This document shows positions 17,876 through 26,985 of a stretch of 58,829 nucleotides of DNA, piece after piece. The DNA comes from JBJFGR01 sp051892875 (GTDB taxonomy: Bacteria; Pseudomonadota; Gammaproteobacteria; Enterobacterales; Succinivibrionaceae). Each line of letters starts with the position of its first letter. The stretch's first letter is position 1. The DNA is taken from contig JBJFGR010000054.1 of assembly GCA_051892875.1 (NCBI GenBank), positions 1 through 58,829 of the forward strand. Reading direction: 5' to 3'. Under the pieces are notes generated by a model. That model searched no databases and had not been told where the DNA came from. It saw nothing but the letters and a program-made list of their open reading frames with translations. Both the position numbers and the translations under genes were made by a program.

Positions 17876-18399
17876 TTTGAATCCTTATTTTTTTTTCTTT
17901 CTTTAGCTAGTTTTGCGGCTTTTACTCTATATAAATTTTTTTTCATAGGAGAAAGATAATCAATAAATAATTTTCCATTCAGATGATCAAGTTCGTGTTG
18001 TATACATATAGCTAATAAACCGTCAGCTTTTATGTGGAATTCTTCCCCTTTTTTGTTAAGCGCGGAAACAGTAATTTGCTCTGCTCTTTCTACAAAACCT
18101 TTAAGACCAGGAACACTTAAACAACCTTCTTCAATTCCTGTTGTTCCTGATTTTTCAATTATTATAGGGTTTATCAAAACAATTTGGTTTTCTTCTTTTT
18201 TATCTCCAACCACATCAATAACTACTAATTTTTTATAAATTCCAACTTGAGGGGCAGCTAAACCGATACCTTCATTGTGATACATTGTTTCAAACATATT
18301 AAAAATAGTATTGTCTAACTGTTCATCGAAGATTTCTACACTAGCACATGGTTTGCGTAGTTTTTCATCAGGAAAGTAAAGTAAATCAAGTAAAGACAT
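17872..18399 (-). CDS. def: Peptide deformylase
   Basis: Fe/Zn metalloenzyme that removes the formyl group from nascent proteins. The three family motifs are present: GIGLAAPQVG, EGCLSVPGLKGF (metal-binding Cys) and QHELDHLNGKLF (two metal His and catalytic Glu). Start at 18399 (MSLLDLLYFPDEKLRKP) gives 175 residues like the family; an in-frame ATG at 18414 would add five residues. Confidence 0.95.
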   Translation of the reverse strand: MSLLDLLYFPDEKLRKPCASVEIFDEQLDNTIFNMFETMYHNEGIGLAAPQVGIYKKLVVIDVVGDKKEENQIVLINPIIIEKSGTTGIEEGCLSVPGLKGFVERAEQITVSALNKKGEEFHIKADGLLAICIQHELDHLNGKLFIDYLSPMKKNLYRVKAAKLAKERKKNKDSK

Positions 18400-18525
18400 A
18401 ATCACTCCAAACAATTTTAGGGATTCATTATATCACGAAAAAAAAACAAATGAATTTTTAAACTGTGATCCGTAATTTAAAAAAAAATACTAATTGTTGC
18501 TAATAATCATCAATACATATTAATC

Positions 18526-18534
18526 TGTTATAAT
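18526..18534 (+). promoter_or_regulatory. Extended -10 promoter for the LysM gene
   Basis: TGTTATAAT at 18526-18534 is an extended -10 element (TGn followed by TATAAT); no good -35 is visible. Transcription would start around 18541, leaving a leader of about 130 bases before ATG 18670. Confidence 0.5.
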
Positions 18535-18542
18535 ATGAAAAT

Positions 18543-18621
18543 ATTATCATTTTAAAGTTTAAGTACTGTACAACTTTATATGTCACATGTTTATATTTTA
18601 TTAAGTTGCTAAAATGATAAT
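18543..18621 (+). promoter_or_regulatory. Long inverted repeat in the LysM gene leader
   Basis: ATTATCATTTTA at 18543-18554 is exactly complementary to TAAAATGATAAT at 18610-18621, 55 bases apart. The repeat begins at the predicted 5' end of the transcript and would close a large stem-loop in the leader; a small inner palindrome GTAC-T-GTAC is also present. Role unknown. Confidence 0.45.
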
Positions 18622-18669
18622 TTTACATGGGATGGATTGAAACAGACAGTTAACTAAACAGGACTCCAT

Positions 18670-19701
18670 ATGATATTTAAAAAGTTAGGTATTTTTGTAG
18701 CTTCAATGTTTTTTGCTACAGTGGCATTTGCAGATGTATTAGAAGTACAAGAAAATCACCCTACAAAATATGTAGTAAAAAAAGGTGATACGCTTTGGGA
18801 TATTTCTAGTAAGTTTTTAAAAAAACCGTGGTATTGGCCGAAGATTTGGCATGTAAATCCTCAAATTAATGATCCTCATTGGATTTATCCTGGTGATGTT
18901 TTGACATTAGTTTGGGTGGATGGTAAGCCTTATTTACAGAAAGCAAAAAGCACAAAGAAAAGTGACCCTATACCAACAATTTCAGCAGAATATATTAAGA
19001 CTTATTTAAAAAATGATGTTCTGTTGCCATATTCTTCTGATGAGTTAAATGCTTTACCATTTGTCTATGGTAATAATGATGGTAGATTGTTGTTGGCTGA
19101 AACAAAGAATTTATTTGTGAAGGGTAAGTTATCAAAATCAAAGCAGTATGGAGTTTATCATAAGGGTGTTTTAGTTAAAGATGATGCTGGTAATAAGTTA
19201 GGTTACAGAGCTGAATTAGTTGGAGTAATTGTTGCAGGAGAAGAATATCCTGATAATTTAACTAAGTCATTCCTTGTAAAAAATAAAAATACAGTAAAGA
19301 TTGGCGATTATGTATTACCGTTAAATCAAGATGGTGGTTATGATTTGTATTTTACACCAAGAGCTGCAACTGTTGATACTAGTGTTGTTGCTATTGCTGA
19401 TGATGCTGCTTATGCAGGAAGATATTCAACTGTAATCCTTGGTAAAGGAAGTAAGGATGGTGTACGTAAGGGTGATGTATTCTCTTTATCTCGTCCTGGT
19501 GTAAAAGTTGTAGGTTCTAAAGCAGATGATATGAATTATGAGTTAGTAACATCAATGGGTAAAAGCTTGGGAGCATCTGCTTTACCAGATGAAGTTATAG
19601 GTCAAGTGATGGTGTATCGTACATATGATAATGCTTCTTTAGCTTTAATTATGGTGACCAAAGAACATGTAAATGTTGGATTTAAAGCTATTAAACCATA
19701 A
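18670..19701 (+). CDS. LysM peptidoglycan-binding domain protein
   Basis: 343 residues. Signal peptide MIFKKLGIFVASMFFATVAF-AD, then a LysM domain (about residues 34-85: YVVKKGDTLWDISSKFLKKP, followed by PKIWHVNPQINDPHWIYPGD). The rest is a domain of unknown role found in the LysM protein that neighbours def/dprA in many gammaproteobacteria. Probably periplasmic and bound to peptidoglycan. It is divergent from def; a dprA gene is not next to it here. Ribosome-binding site AGGA is about ten bases before the ATG. Confidence 0.85.
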   Translation: MIFKKLGIFVASMFFATVAFADVLEVQENHPTKYVVKKGDTLWDISSKFLKKPWYWPKIWHVNPQINDPHWIYPGDVLTLVWVDGKPYLQKAKSTKKSDPIPTISAEYIKTYLKNDVLLPYSSDELNALPFVYGNNDGRLLLAETKNLFVKGKLSKSKQYGVYHKGVLVKDDAGNKLGYRAELVGVIVAGEEYPDNLTKSFLVKNKNTVKIGDYVLPLNQDGGYDLYFTPRAATVDTSVVAIADDAAYAGRYSTVILGKGSKDGVRKGDVFSLSRPGVKVVGSKADDMNYELVTSMGKSLGASALPDEVIGQVMVYRTYDNASLALIMVTKEHVNVGFKAIKP

Positions 19702-19742
19702 TAATATCTAAAGTATCGTAATTAGATTATTTCTTGATTATA

Positions 19743-19777
19743 TCCCTGTAAGTTGAGTATACTTACGGGGATTTTTT
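19743..19777 (+). terminator. Intrinsic terminator after the LysM gene
   Basis: TCCCTGTAAGT pairs with ACTTACGGGGA around a seven-base loop (one T-G pair), followed by six T. Confidence 0.85.
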
Positions 19778-19807
19778 GTAGTGGTGAATAATAAGGAACA
19801 TGTGGGT

Positions 19808-20326
19808 ATGAATAAACTTAAACAAAAAATTTGTCCATATTGTGGAAACAAATTAAAAGAAGTTCATACTAAAAAAGGTTTAATGTTAGGATGTGAAAGA
19901 TTTCCGTTATGTAAATATATTATTCCATCTTTTGATAATTACACTGTTAAAATTGAAAAAGAAATTGACGGTTCCTGTTGTCCATTATGTGGTAGTATAA
20001 TGGCTATAAAAAGCAGTAGATATGGTTTATTTATAGGTTGTACAAATTTTCCAGAATGTCAGTATATATATCATGAAGAAAAAGAATTTATAGCATGTCC
20101 AAATTGTGCAAATGGTAATTTAGATAAAAGAAAAACAAAAGGCAATAAAGTTTTTTGGGGGTGCTCAAATTATCCAAATTGCACATTTAATATAAGTTAT
20201 CGTCCAATAAATCAAAAATGTAAAAAGTGTGGTTATTCGTTATTAGTTTTAAAAAAAGGACAGAAAGGTAAGTATTTGCAATGTGTACATTGTAAATCTA
20301 AAGAATTCATAGAAAAAAATTTTTAA
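19808..20326 (+). CDS. Topoisomerase-type zinc-finger protein (YrdD-like)
   Basis: About 172 residues made of four tetra-cysteine zinc ribbons: CPYCGNKL with CERFPLCKY, CPLCGSIM with CTNFPECQY, CPNCANGN with CSNYPNCTF, and CKKCGYSL with CVHCKSK. These resemble the carboxy-terminal zinc fingers of bacterial topoisomerase I, without a catalytic domain, as in Escherichia coli YrdD. Probable nucleic-acid binding; exact role unknown. ATG 19808 is preferred over the upstream GTG 19781. The order yrdD-purE-tsaC is conserved in relatives. Confidence 0.85.
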   Translation: MNKLKQKICPYCGNKLKEVHTKKGLMLGCERFPLCKYIIPSFDNYTVKIEKEIDGSCCPLCGSIMAIKSSRYGLFIGCTNFPECQYIYHEEKEFIACPNCANGNLDKRKTKGNKVFWGCSNYPNCTFNISYRPINQKCKKCGYSLLVLKKGQKGKYLQCVHCKSKEFIEKNF

Positions 20327-20361
20327 TTATGTAAAATTATATCTTAAAAAGAGGATTGTTT

Positions 20362-20862
20362 ATGTCTGAATACTTTGTTTCAATTTTGATGGGATCTGAT
20401 TCGGATTTACCATTAGTACAAAATACTATTGATGTACTAAAAAGTTTTAATGTAAAATTTGAAGTCAAAATTACTTCAGCCCATAGGACTCCACAAATAA
20501 CACATGATTATGTAAAAGATGCTGAAAATAGAGGTTGTCGAGTTTTTATTTGTGCAGCGGGATTAGCTGCACATCTAGCAGGGGCAGTAGCTGCAAATAC
20601 TACTTATCCCGTGATCGGAATCCCAGTTGATTGTGGTCCTATGAGTGGGGTAGATGCTCTTTATTCTACTGTTATGATGCCAGGAGGAATCCCTGTTGCA
20701 ACTGTTGCAATTGGCAAAGCTGGTGCAAAGAATGCGGGATATTTAGCTGTACAAATACTCTCTGTAGCAGATGACTCCTTACATAGTAGTATTATTGAAG
20801 ACCGTAAGAAATCTGCAGATTCAGTTATTGAGAAAGATAAAAAGTTACAATCATTATTTTAG
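20362..20862 (+). CDS. purE: N5-carboxyaminoimidazole ribonucleotide mutase
   Basis: Purine synthesis enzyme producing 4-carboxy-AIR. 166 residues. Motifs: ILMGSDSDLPLVQ, ITSAHRTPQ, ICAAGLAAHLAGAVAANTTY, MMPGGIPVATVAIGKAGAKN. The AAHLAG and GIPVATVAI segments are class I-like. Class I PurE needs PurK to make its substrate, yet purK, normally just downstream, is absent and tsaC follows after 14 bases. ATG 20362 is chosen because AGAGGA lies about seven bases upstream. Confidence 0.93.
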   Translation: MSEYFVSILMGSDSDLPLVQNTIDVLKSFNVKFEVKITSAHRTPQITHDYVKDAENRGCRVFICAAGLAAHLAGAVAANTTYPVIGIPVDCGPMSGVDALYSTVMMPGGIPVATVAIGKAGAKNAGYLAVQILSVADDSLHSSIIEDRKKSADSVIEKDKKLQSLF

Positions 20863-20876
20863 GTTAAACTACAGAA

Positions 20877-21431
20877 ATGAGTACAATTCAAGAAGCGACT
20901 AAAGTTCTTTTAAATGGTGGGGTTATATCCTATCCTACGGAAAGTGTATACGGGATTGGCTGTGATCCAGATAATGCTATTGCTTTGTCAAGAATTGTTT
21001 CTCTTAAAAGTAGGGATCAAAGTAAGGGAATGATTATTGTTGCTGCTTCTGTTGAACAAGTTATTCCCTATATTGATATAAGCAAAGTTGATAAAAATAT
21101 TTTTTCAAGTGTAACTGAACATTGGCCAGGGTTTGTAACATATATTTTACCTGTATCAAAAAAAGTTCATCCATTATTGAAAGGTAAGCATGATACTATC
21201 GCAGTAAGAGTTTCATCATTTAAGATAATACATGATTTGTGTCTTGATTTTGGTAAACCAATAGTTTCTACAAGTTGTAATAAATCTGGGCAAGAACCTC
21301 TACGTTCTTATTCTGATGTTGTTAATAATTTCGGTAGTATATTAGATTACATAGTTGACGGTTTTGTTGGAGGAGAAAATAACCCTTCAAAGATAATTAA
21401 TGCAATTACAGGAATAGTAATAAGGGATTAA
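20877..21431 (+). CDS. tsaC: Threonylcarbamoyl-AMP synthase
   Basis: Makes threonylcarbamoyl-adenylate from Thr, bicarbonate and ATP for the t6A modification of ANN-decoding tRNAs. 184 residues, the length of the short TsaC (YrdC-only) form. Motifs: GGVISYPTESVYGIGCDPDN, LKSRDQSKGMIIVA, HWPGFVTYILPV, KHDTIAVRVSSF and IVSTSCNKSGQEPL. It follows purE closely; aroE, often next, is absent. Confidence 0.93.
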   Translation: MSTIQEATKVLLNGGVISYPTESVYGIGCDPDNAIALSRIVSLKSRDQSKGMIIVAASVEQVIPYIDISKVDKNIFSSVTEHWPGFVTYILPVSKKVHPLLKGKHDTIAVRVSSFKIIHDLCLDFGKPIVSTSCNKSGQEPLRSYSDVVNNFGSILDYIVDGFVGGENNPSKIINAITGIVIRD

Positions 21432-21734
21432 TGTTTATAGCTAAAGGGGTGTATATATTACATAGTTTTGATTTGTGTAATTTGAAAAAAGAGATAGTTT
21501 CTAATATTAAATAACATTTCTGTCCATTAATAAATATTTCTCTATCCGAAAGAGTTTGACAAGTAATATTCTATGATTTGTCTTAAAACACCTTTGGATT
21601 TTTCATTTAAAATAAGTATTTAGTCACGTATGTATGCACAAAAAATTATCATTTTGATATTTATTTCCGTAAATAAAGTAAACTATATAAAAGTACATGT
21701 ATATAAATAAAAAATTGTATTGGGTATAAAATAA
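21432..21734. other. 303-base gene-free interval between tsaC and the Sel1 gene
   Basis: No supported gene. It contains a TTGACA at about 21567-21572 without a matching -10, and a hairpin or operator-like TTTATTT-CCGT-AAATAAA near 21661-21680. A short frame of 27 codons overlaps the tsaC stop but looks like nothing known. The Sel1 promoter is presumably here but I cannot place it firmly. Confidence 0.4.
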
Positions 21735-24626
21735 ATGAATGACATCAAAAGAAAAATTCATATTTTAGAGCATGCAAAAAAAGAATATTTAAGAAAAAAT
21801 TATAATAATTCTTGTATTCTGCTACAGAAATTAATGGAGCAACCTAATGATCCTGAAGTGTTATTTTTATTAGGAAATTTGTATGCTGATTACCCTGTTA
21901 TACAAATAAATGATTATTCTGCTCAAAATTTATTGCAAAAAAGTTCAGATCTTGGATATCTTCCTGCAACTTATAAACTATCAAAAATTAATGATCCTAA
22001 AACTTTATTTTATTGGAGACCTTACGAAAATAAAGATACGGAAATTATTCAGAAATCTACTCATGTAATGACAACTGAAAGGTTAAAGCTATTAGAACGA
22101 ATGTCAATGCAAGGGGAATTATCTGCCATGTATGAATTAGGCAGTTTTTTATTAAAATCTCGGAAATTTAGAAATGACCAACAAGGCGCTTTTTGGATTG
22201 GTAGAGCTGCACAAAAGGGGCATGTAGCTTCACAATATAAATTGGCATCTTTGTATTATGAAGGTATAGGCGTTAAAAAAGATACTTTGCAAGCCGTATT
22301 GTGGTATCAAAGAGTTGCAAATCAGGGATTATATCAAGCGATGTTTGAGTTAGCAAAGATATATAGTGACTCAAATGATGATTTTTATAATGAATTACAA
22401 AGTAAAGAAATTTTATTAAAAATACAAGATCAATATCCTTTTTCATTAATATTATTATCAAAAATATTAATGAAAAATCCAAAAGAAAATACAGAAAAAG
22501 CGAAATTATTTCTGCAAAAAGCTATCAGTTTAGGTGTAAAAGAAGGTTGCCTTGCTTTATCTCAAATATTGTTATTTGAGAAAAATTACGATGATGGTAT
22601 TCCTTTGTTAAAAACTGCAGCTGAGGATAATATCTTAGAAGCTATAGTTTTATTAGCGGATCTATATTATAGTGGAGTGGATATTGAAAAGGATATTAAT
22701 TATGCCTCCTTTTTGTATAATAAAGCAGCTGAAATGGGTGATACTCACTCACAGTATAGGTTTGCTTGTATTCTTGATGAACATAAAAAGGATTTTTTAA
22801 GTGATAAAGTTCTATATTGGTTTAAAAAATCAGCAAATTGTGGAAATCCTAATGCTATGTTTGAGTATGCTTGTAAATTAAAACAATCAATAGGAACTAT
22901 TAATGATTTATCAGAAATACAGAAAGTTAATAGAATAGCAATTGATTGGTTGGAACAAGCTGCCAATTTAGGTTCGAGTGATTCTGAATTTTTGTTATTT
23001 CAAATTTATGAAAAAGGAGATGGTGTTAGTGTTGATATCAATAAAGCTATTAATTGGTGTAAAATTGCTGCAGACCACGGAAATATAAAAGCTCAATTAA
23101 AATTGGCTCAAATGTATGATAAGGGATATTTTTTAGATGTTAATTTGGAAAAAGCATTAAGCTGGTATAAAACTTTAGTTGACAAAAATAATCCTATAGC
23201 AATGTATTATTTGGGTATGATGTATTTAGAAGGTAGAGGTGTGGTTCAAAATCCTAAAAAATCATTTAACCTATTTTCTTCATCATCTAATTTGAAATAT
23301 TTACCTTCTATATACCAGCAAGCTTATTGTTATTATTTTGGTATTGGTTGTGAAAAAAATTTACAGTATTCCATAGCTCTATTTATCCAATCATCAGAGC
23401 AAAATTACGAAAAATCTATAATTTTTTTAGGAGAAATTTTACTTAAAAAAGATTTAGATAATATATATGTTGATAAAGTAGTAAATTATTTACGAAATTT
23501 AGAAAATAATGAAAATTCTGCGGCCATGTTTTTATTATCCCAAATGTATATGAAAGGAATAGGAGTCACAAAAAATATAGAGTATTCAATTAGTTTATTA
23601 AAGAAATCAGCATCTCTTAATAATAAAAAGGCATTATATGAATTAGCGAATATTTATTTTGATGGTAATTATATTTCAAAATCATATAAATTGGCTATAA
23701 GTTATCTAAAAAAATCAGCAGAGCTAGATTTTGATAAATCTTTGTATAAATTAGGTGTATGTTATAGAGATGGTATAGGAGTGTTAGAAGATTATTCTAT
23801 TGCTTTTAATTATTTTTATAAATCAGCTGAATTGGGGTATGTACCTTCGTATTTGGCATTAGGAAAAATGTATGAAAATGGTATAGGTGTGATGTGTGAT
23901 TATCAACAAGCTATTAATTATTATGGTTTGTTAGCTAATGGTGATAATTATGATGCTTATACCTTGATTGCAAATATTTATCTAAATAAAATGGATAGAA
24001 AGCTAATTAATGTATTAAAAGCAACAGAGTATTTAGAAAAGGGGGTTAACAAAGGAAATGTTGTATGTTTGTATGAGTTAGCATTATTGTTTTTGAATAA
24101 AGATCTTGAAATTTATGATGAAACTAAAGGTAGACAATTAATGACGCAAGCAGCAGATTTAGGGAGCTCTGATGCTCAGTTTTATATGGGGTATTTAATA
24201 ATTAAAAGTGAAATGGAATTGCATTACACTCAAGCTCGTAATTATCTACAAAGTGCTTCTAGACATAATAATATTAAAGCTACTACGTTATTAGCATTAA
24301 TGGTAAAAGACGGAAAAGGTGGTGAGAAAAATATTCTTTTAGCAACAGATTTATTTATGAATGCAGCTCGTCGTGGTGATTATAGAGCCCAGTATGAAAT
24401 AGCTAAATTATTTGCCCAAGGAGATGGTGGAGTACCATATAGTGCTTTGGATGCCTATTTATGGAGTTCGTTAGCATATAAATCAAATGTACTGAAGTAT
24501 GAAATAGGTAGATTTAGAGATTCTATGTTGCTTAAACTTACTTATCCTCAGTTAAAACAAGCTCAAGTTTTAGCACTTGAATACTTTAGAAAATTTTCTA
24601 CTAACAATCAAGATAATCAATTTTAA
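21735..24626 (+). CDS. Giant Sel1-repeat protein
   Basis: 963 residues built largely of roughly 36-residue Sel1-like (TPR-type) helical repeats, e.g. AVLWYQRVANQGLYQAMFEL, AINWCKIAADHGNIKAQLKL, ALSWYKTLVDKNNPIAMYYL. Sel1 repeats form a superhelical scaffold for protein-protein contacts. There is no signal peptide or membrane segment, so it is probably cytoplasmic, and no catalytic domain is visible. It sits alone between tsaC and rsmD, with its 3' end overlapping convergent rsmD by 26 bases. Base composition is like its neighbours. Partner and function are unknown; interaction scaffolds of this kind serve host interaction in some bacteria and cell-cycle or envelope regulation in others. Confidence 0.88.
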   Translation: MNDIKRKIHILEHAKKEYLRKNYNNSCILLQKLMEQPNDPEVLFLLGNLYADYPVIQINDYSAQNLLQKSSDLGYLPATYKLSKINDPKTLFYWRPYENKDTEIIQKSTHVMTTERLKLLERMSMQGELSAMYELGSFLLKSRKFRNDQQGAFWIGRAAQKGHVASQYKLASLYYEGIGVKKDTLQAVLWYQRVANQGLYQAMFELAKIYSDSNDDFYNELQSKEILLKIQDQYPFSLILLSKILMKNPKENTEKAKLFLQKAISLGVKEGCLALSQILLFEKNYDDGIPLLKTAAEDNILEAIVLLADLYYSGVDIEKDINYASFLYNKAAEMGDTHSQYRFACILDEHKKDFLSDKVLYWFKKSANCGNPNAMFEYACKLKQSIGTINDLSEIQKVNRIAIDWLEQAANLGSSDSEFLLFQIYEKGDGVSVDINKAINWCKIAADHGNIKAQLKLAQMYDKGYFLDVNLEKALSWYKTLVDKNNPIAMYYLGMMYLEGRGVVQNPKKSFNLFSSSSNLKYLPSIYQQAYCYYFGIGCEKNLQYSIALFIQSSEQNYEKSIIFLGEILLKKDLDNIYVDKVVNYLRNLENNENSAAMFLLSQMYMKGIGVTKNIEYSISLLKKSASLNNKKALYELANIYFDGNYISKSYKLAISYLKKSAELDFDKSLYKLGVCYRDGIGVLEDYSIAFNYFYKSAELGYVPSYLALGKMYENGIGVMCDYQQAINYYGLLANGDNYDAYTLIANIYLNKMDRKLINVLKATEYLEKGVNKGNVVCLYELALLFLNKDLEIYDETKGRQLMTQAADLGSSDAQFYMGYLIIKSEMELHYTQARNYLQSASRHNNIKATTLLALMVKDGKGGEKNILLATDLFMNAARRGDYRAQYEIAKLFAQGDGGVPYSALDAYLWSSLAYKSNVLKYEIGRFRDSMLLKLTYPQLKQAQVLALEYFRKFSTNNQDNQF

Positions 24627-25173
24627 ATAATCTTGACAGAACTTGTCCTGCATTGCTTTCTTTTTGTAATTTGAATTGCTTTGGCAGTTCATTGATTAAT
24701 TCTTTTTCTTGCTCAATATATACAAGGCAATTTTGTGGCATAATGTTTGGTGATAAAAGAGGTATAATGCTTTCCAAAAATCCTTTTCTAAAAGGAGGAT
24801 CCATAAAAATGATGTCAAATGATTGCTTAGTATTTTTTAAAAATAATTCAGCCTTTGTGTGTAGAATGTTAAGATTATTAGAATCGTTAAAATGGCAAGT
24901 ATTGGCCACATGAATCAAATTATCATACACTTGTTTGTTAGCCTCTACCATTGTGACTTGTTTTGCATTTCTTGAAAGAGCTTCAAAACCTAATGAACCA
25001 GAACCAGAAAAAAGATCTAAAACATTTTTTGATGAAATTTCAAACATTAACCAATTAAATATAGTTTCTTTAACTCTGTCTGTTGTAGGTCTAAGACCTT
25101 CAGCATTGATTACAGGTATTTTTCTTCCCTTAAACTTTCCAGAAATAATTCTAACATGACCAACGTTTTTCAT
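24601..25173 (-). CDS. rsmD: 16S rRNA guanine-966 N2-methyltransferase
   Basis: 190 residues. VRIISGKFKGRKIPVI at the start, GLRPTTDRVKETIFNWL, SAM-binding VLDLFSGSGSLGFEALSRNA, and catalytic IIFMDPPFRKG (DPPF), all typical of RsmD. Divergent from ftsY, as in Escherichia coli. The 3' end overlaps the Sel1 gene on the other strand. Confidence 0.93.
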   Translation of the reverse strand: MKNVGHVRIISGKFKGRKIPVINAEGLRPTTDRVKETIFNWLMFEISSKNVLDLFSGSGSLGFEALSRNAKQVTMVEANKQVYDNLIHVANTCHFNDSNNLNILHTKAELFLKNTKQSFDIIFMDPPFRKGFLESIIPLLSPNIMPQNCLVYIEQEKELINELPKQFKLQKESNAGQVLSRLFKIDYLDC

Positions 25174-25266
25174 TTTTAAATTCCATTTTTGATTATTGAT
25201 TTGCTTTTTGGTATAGTATACATCACTAATATTAATTTTTTATCCTTTTTATTTGTTGGCTTTTAT

Positions 25267-26313
25267 ATGTTAAAAAAAAATCTTTTTTCATTTTTGGGTT
25301 CAAAAAACAAGAGTAATGAAACAGAAACTCAGTCCTTTAAAAGTAGTGTTAATGAGCAAAGCTCAGATAAAATTAAAGATAGAAATAGTTCAAAAGAAGG
25401 TATCTTTAAAAAATTTTTAAATGGTTTAAAGAAAACAAGAGATAATTTTGGAGGGGAGATTATTTCTTTATTTCGTGGAAAGAAAATTGATGATGAACTA
25501 TTGGAAGAAATTGAAACAGTATTGCTTACATCTGATGTTGGTGTTGAGACAACTGAAAAATTAATTAAAAAGCTAACAGAAGAAATAAAGTTAAAAGATT
25601 TAAAAAATTCTGAAGTTTTATTTGATGCTCTATCTCAAGAGTTGTATTCAATTGTTAATAAAGTTGCAAAACCATTAGATATTAGTAAAGGCTCAGGCAC
25701 ATTTGTAATTTTGATGGTTGGTGTGAATGGCGTTGGTAAAACAACAACTATTGGAAAATTATCAAAAATATTACAAGAAAAGGGATTGTCTGTTATGTTA
25801 GCTGCTGGAGATACTTTTAGAGCTGCTGCTGTAGAACAATTGAAAGAATGGGGTGAAAGAAATAATATTCATGTTGTTTCTCAAAGTGAAGGTGCTGATA
25901 GTGCATCTGTTATATATGATGCATACAATAAAGCGATAGCTAAAAAGATTGATGTATTAATAGCTGATACAGCAGGTCGTCTGCAAAATAAGAGTAACTT
26001 AATGGAAGAACTTAGAAAGATAGTAAGAGTCATAAAGAAGATAGATGCAAATGCACCTCATGAAGTAATGTTGACGGTTGATGCTTGTACAGGACAGAAT
26101 ATTTTGAATCAAGTTAAATTATTTAACGATATAGTTCCAATTACAGGATTGAATATAACAAAATTAGATGGTACAGCTAAAGGCGGTGTTATTTTTAATG
26201 TGGCTGATAAATACCAAATACCAATTAGATACATTGGAGTAGGGGAAGCAATTGAAGATCTTAGGGAATTCAATTCACATGATTTTATAAATGCAATTTT
26301 TACCGATAAGTAA
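25267..26313 (+). CDS. ftsY: Signal recognition particle receptor FtsY
   Basis: GTPase that docks SRP-ribosome complexes at the membrane. From ATG 25267 (MLKKNLFSFLGSKNK) 348 residues: a short charged A domain, then the N domain and the G domain with GVNGVGKTTTIGKLSK (G1), DTFRAAAVEQL, DTAGRLQNKSNLMEEL (G3) and TKLDGTAKGG (G4). The frame is open upstream to 25189, but that would add an atypical hydrophobic extension. The A domain is short compared with the long acidic one of Escherichia coli. First gene of ftsY-ftsE-ftsX. Confidence 0.93.
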   Translation: MLKKNLFSFLGSKNKSNETETQSFKSSVNEQSSDKIKDRNSSKEGIFKKFLNGLKKTRDNFGGEIISLFRGKKIDDELLEEIETVLLTSDVGVETTEKLIKKLTEEIKLKDLKNSEVLFDALSQELYSIVNKVAKPLDISKGSGTFVILMVGVNGVGKTTTIGKLSKILQEKGLSVMLAAGDTFRAAAVEQLKEWGERNNIHVVSQSEGADSASVIYDAYNKAIAKKIDVLIADTAGRLQNKSNLMEELRKIVRVIKKIDANAPHEVMLTVDACTGQNILNQVKLFNDIVPITGLNITKLDGTAKGGVIFNVADKYQIPIRYIGVGEAIEDLREFNSHDFINAIFTDK

Positions 26314-26320
26314 TTACATA

Positions 26321-26974
26321 ATGATAATTTTTGAAAATGTTAGTAAATATTACTGTACAGGAACTCAAGCTCTAAACTCTATTAATCTAAGCATAAATGA
26401 TGGTGAATTTGTTTTTTTACAAGGTCACTCAGGTGCTGGCAAGAGTACATTTTTAAAGATATTAGCAGGTATGGAAAAGCCGACATTTGGAGAGGTTTTT
26501 TTTGATGGTTTATCCATTGGAAAAATGTCTGCTAAGGAGCTTGTTTTTTATAGGCGTTCTATTGGTATGGCATTTCAAAATAATAATTTATTAACAAATA
26601 GGACAGTTCTAGAAAATGTAGCTTTACCACTATTAATAAAAGGAGAGTCTGATACTGTAATAGTTGAAAAAGTTAAGAATGTTCTTGAATTAGTTGGATT
26701 AAGCGTAAAGTTAAATGTATTTCCTAATTATTTAAGTGCTGGTGAACAGCAAAGAGTAGGTATTGCACGAGCAATAGTTTCTGAACCTAAACTTATTTTG
26801 GCCGATGAGCCAACAGGAAATTTGGATCCTTCCTTGTCATTTGATATCTTTAATTTATTTGCATCATTAAATAAAAAAGGTATAGCCATAATTTTAGCTA
26901 CTCATAATGAAGATTTAGTTAATAAATTTGATTTCAAACGAATAGTTTTAAACAATGGTTCATTGGTGGTTTAA
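26321..26974 (+). CDS. ftsE: Cell division ATP-binding protein FtsE
   Basis: ABC ATPase that with FtsX regulates septal peptidoglycan hydrolases. 217 residues from ATG 26321 (MIIFENVSKYY), like the family (222). Walker A GHSGAGKST, signature LSAGEQQRVGIARAIV, Walker B LILADEPTGNLDP, switch His in ATHNEDL. It starts seven bases after ftsY stops. Confidence 0.94.
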   Translation: MIIFENVSKYYCTGTQALNSINLSINDGEFVFLQGHSGAGKSTFLKILAGMEKPTFGEVFFDGLSIGKMSAKELVFYRRSIGMAFQNNNLLTNRTVLENVALPLLIKGESDTVIVEKVKNVLELVGLSVKLNVFPNYLSAGEQQRVGIARAIVSEPKLILADEPTGNLDPSLSFDIFNLFASLNKKGIAIILATHNEDLVNKFDFKRIVLNNGSLVV

Positions 26975-26985
26975 ATAGTAAGTTT

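Noticed and set aside
21431..21514. 27-codon frame overlapping the tsaC stop
   Set aside because: Too short, no recognisable motif, and the ATG overlap with TAA is common by chance.
21660..21685. TTTATTT-CCGT-AAATAAA as a terminator
   Set aside because: No T run follows and the stem is all A-T, so it is not a convincing terminator.
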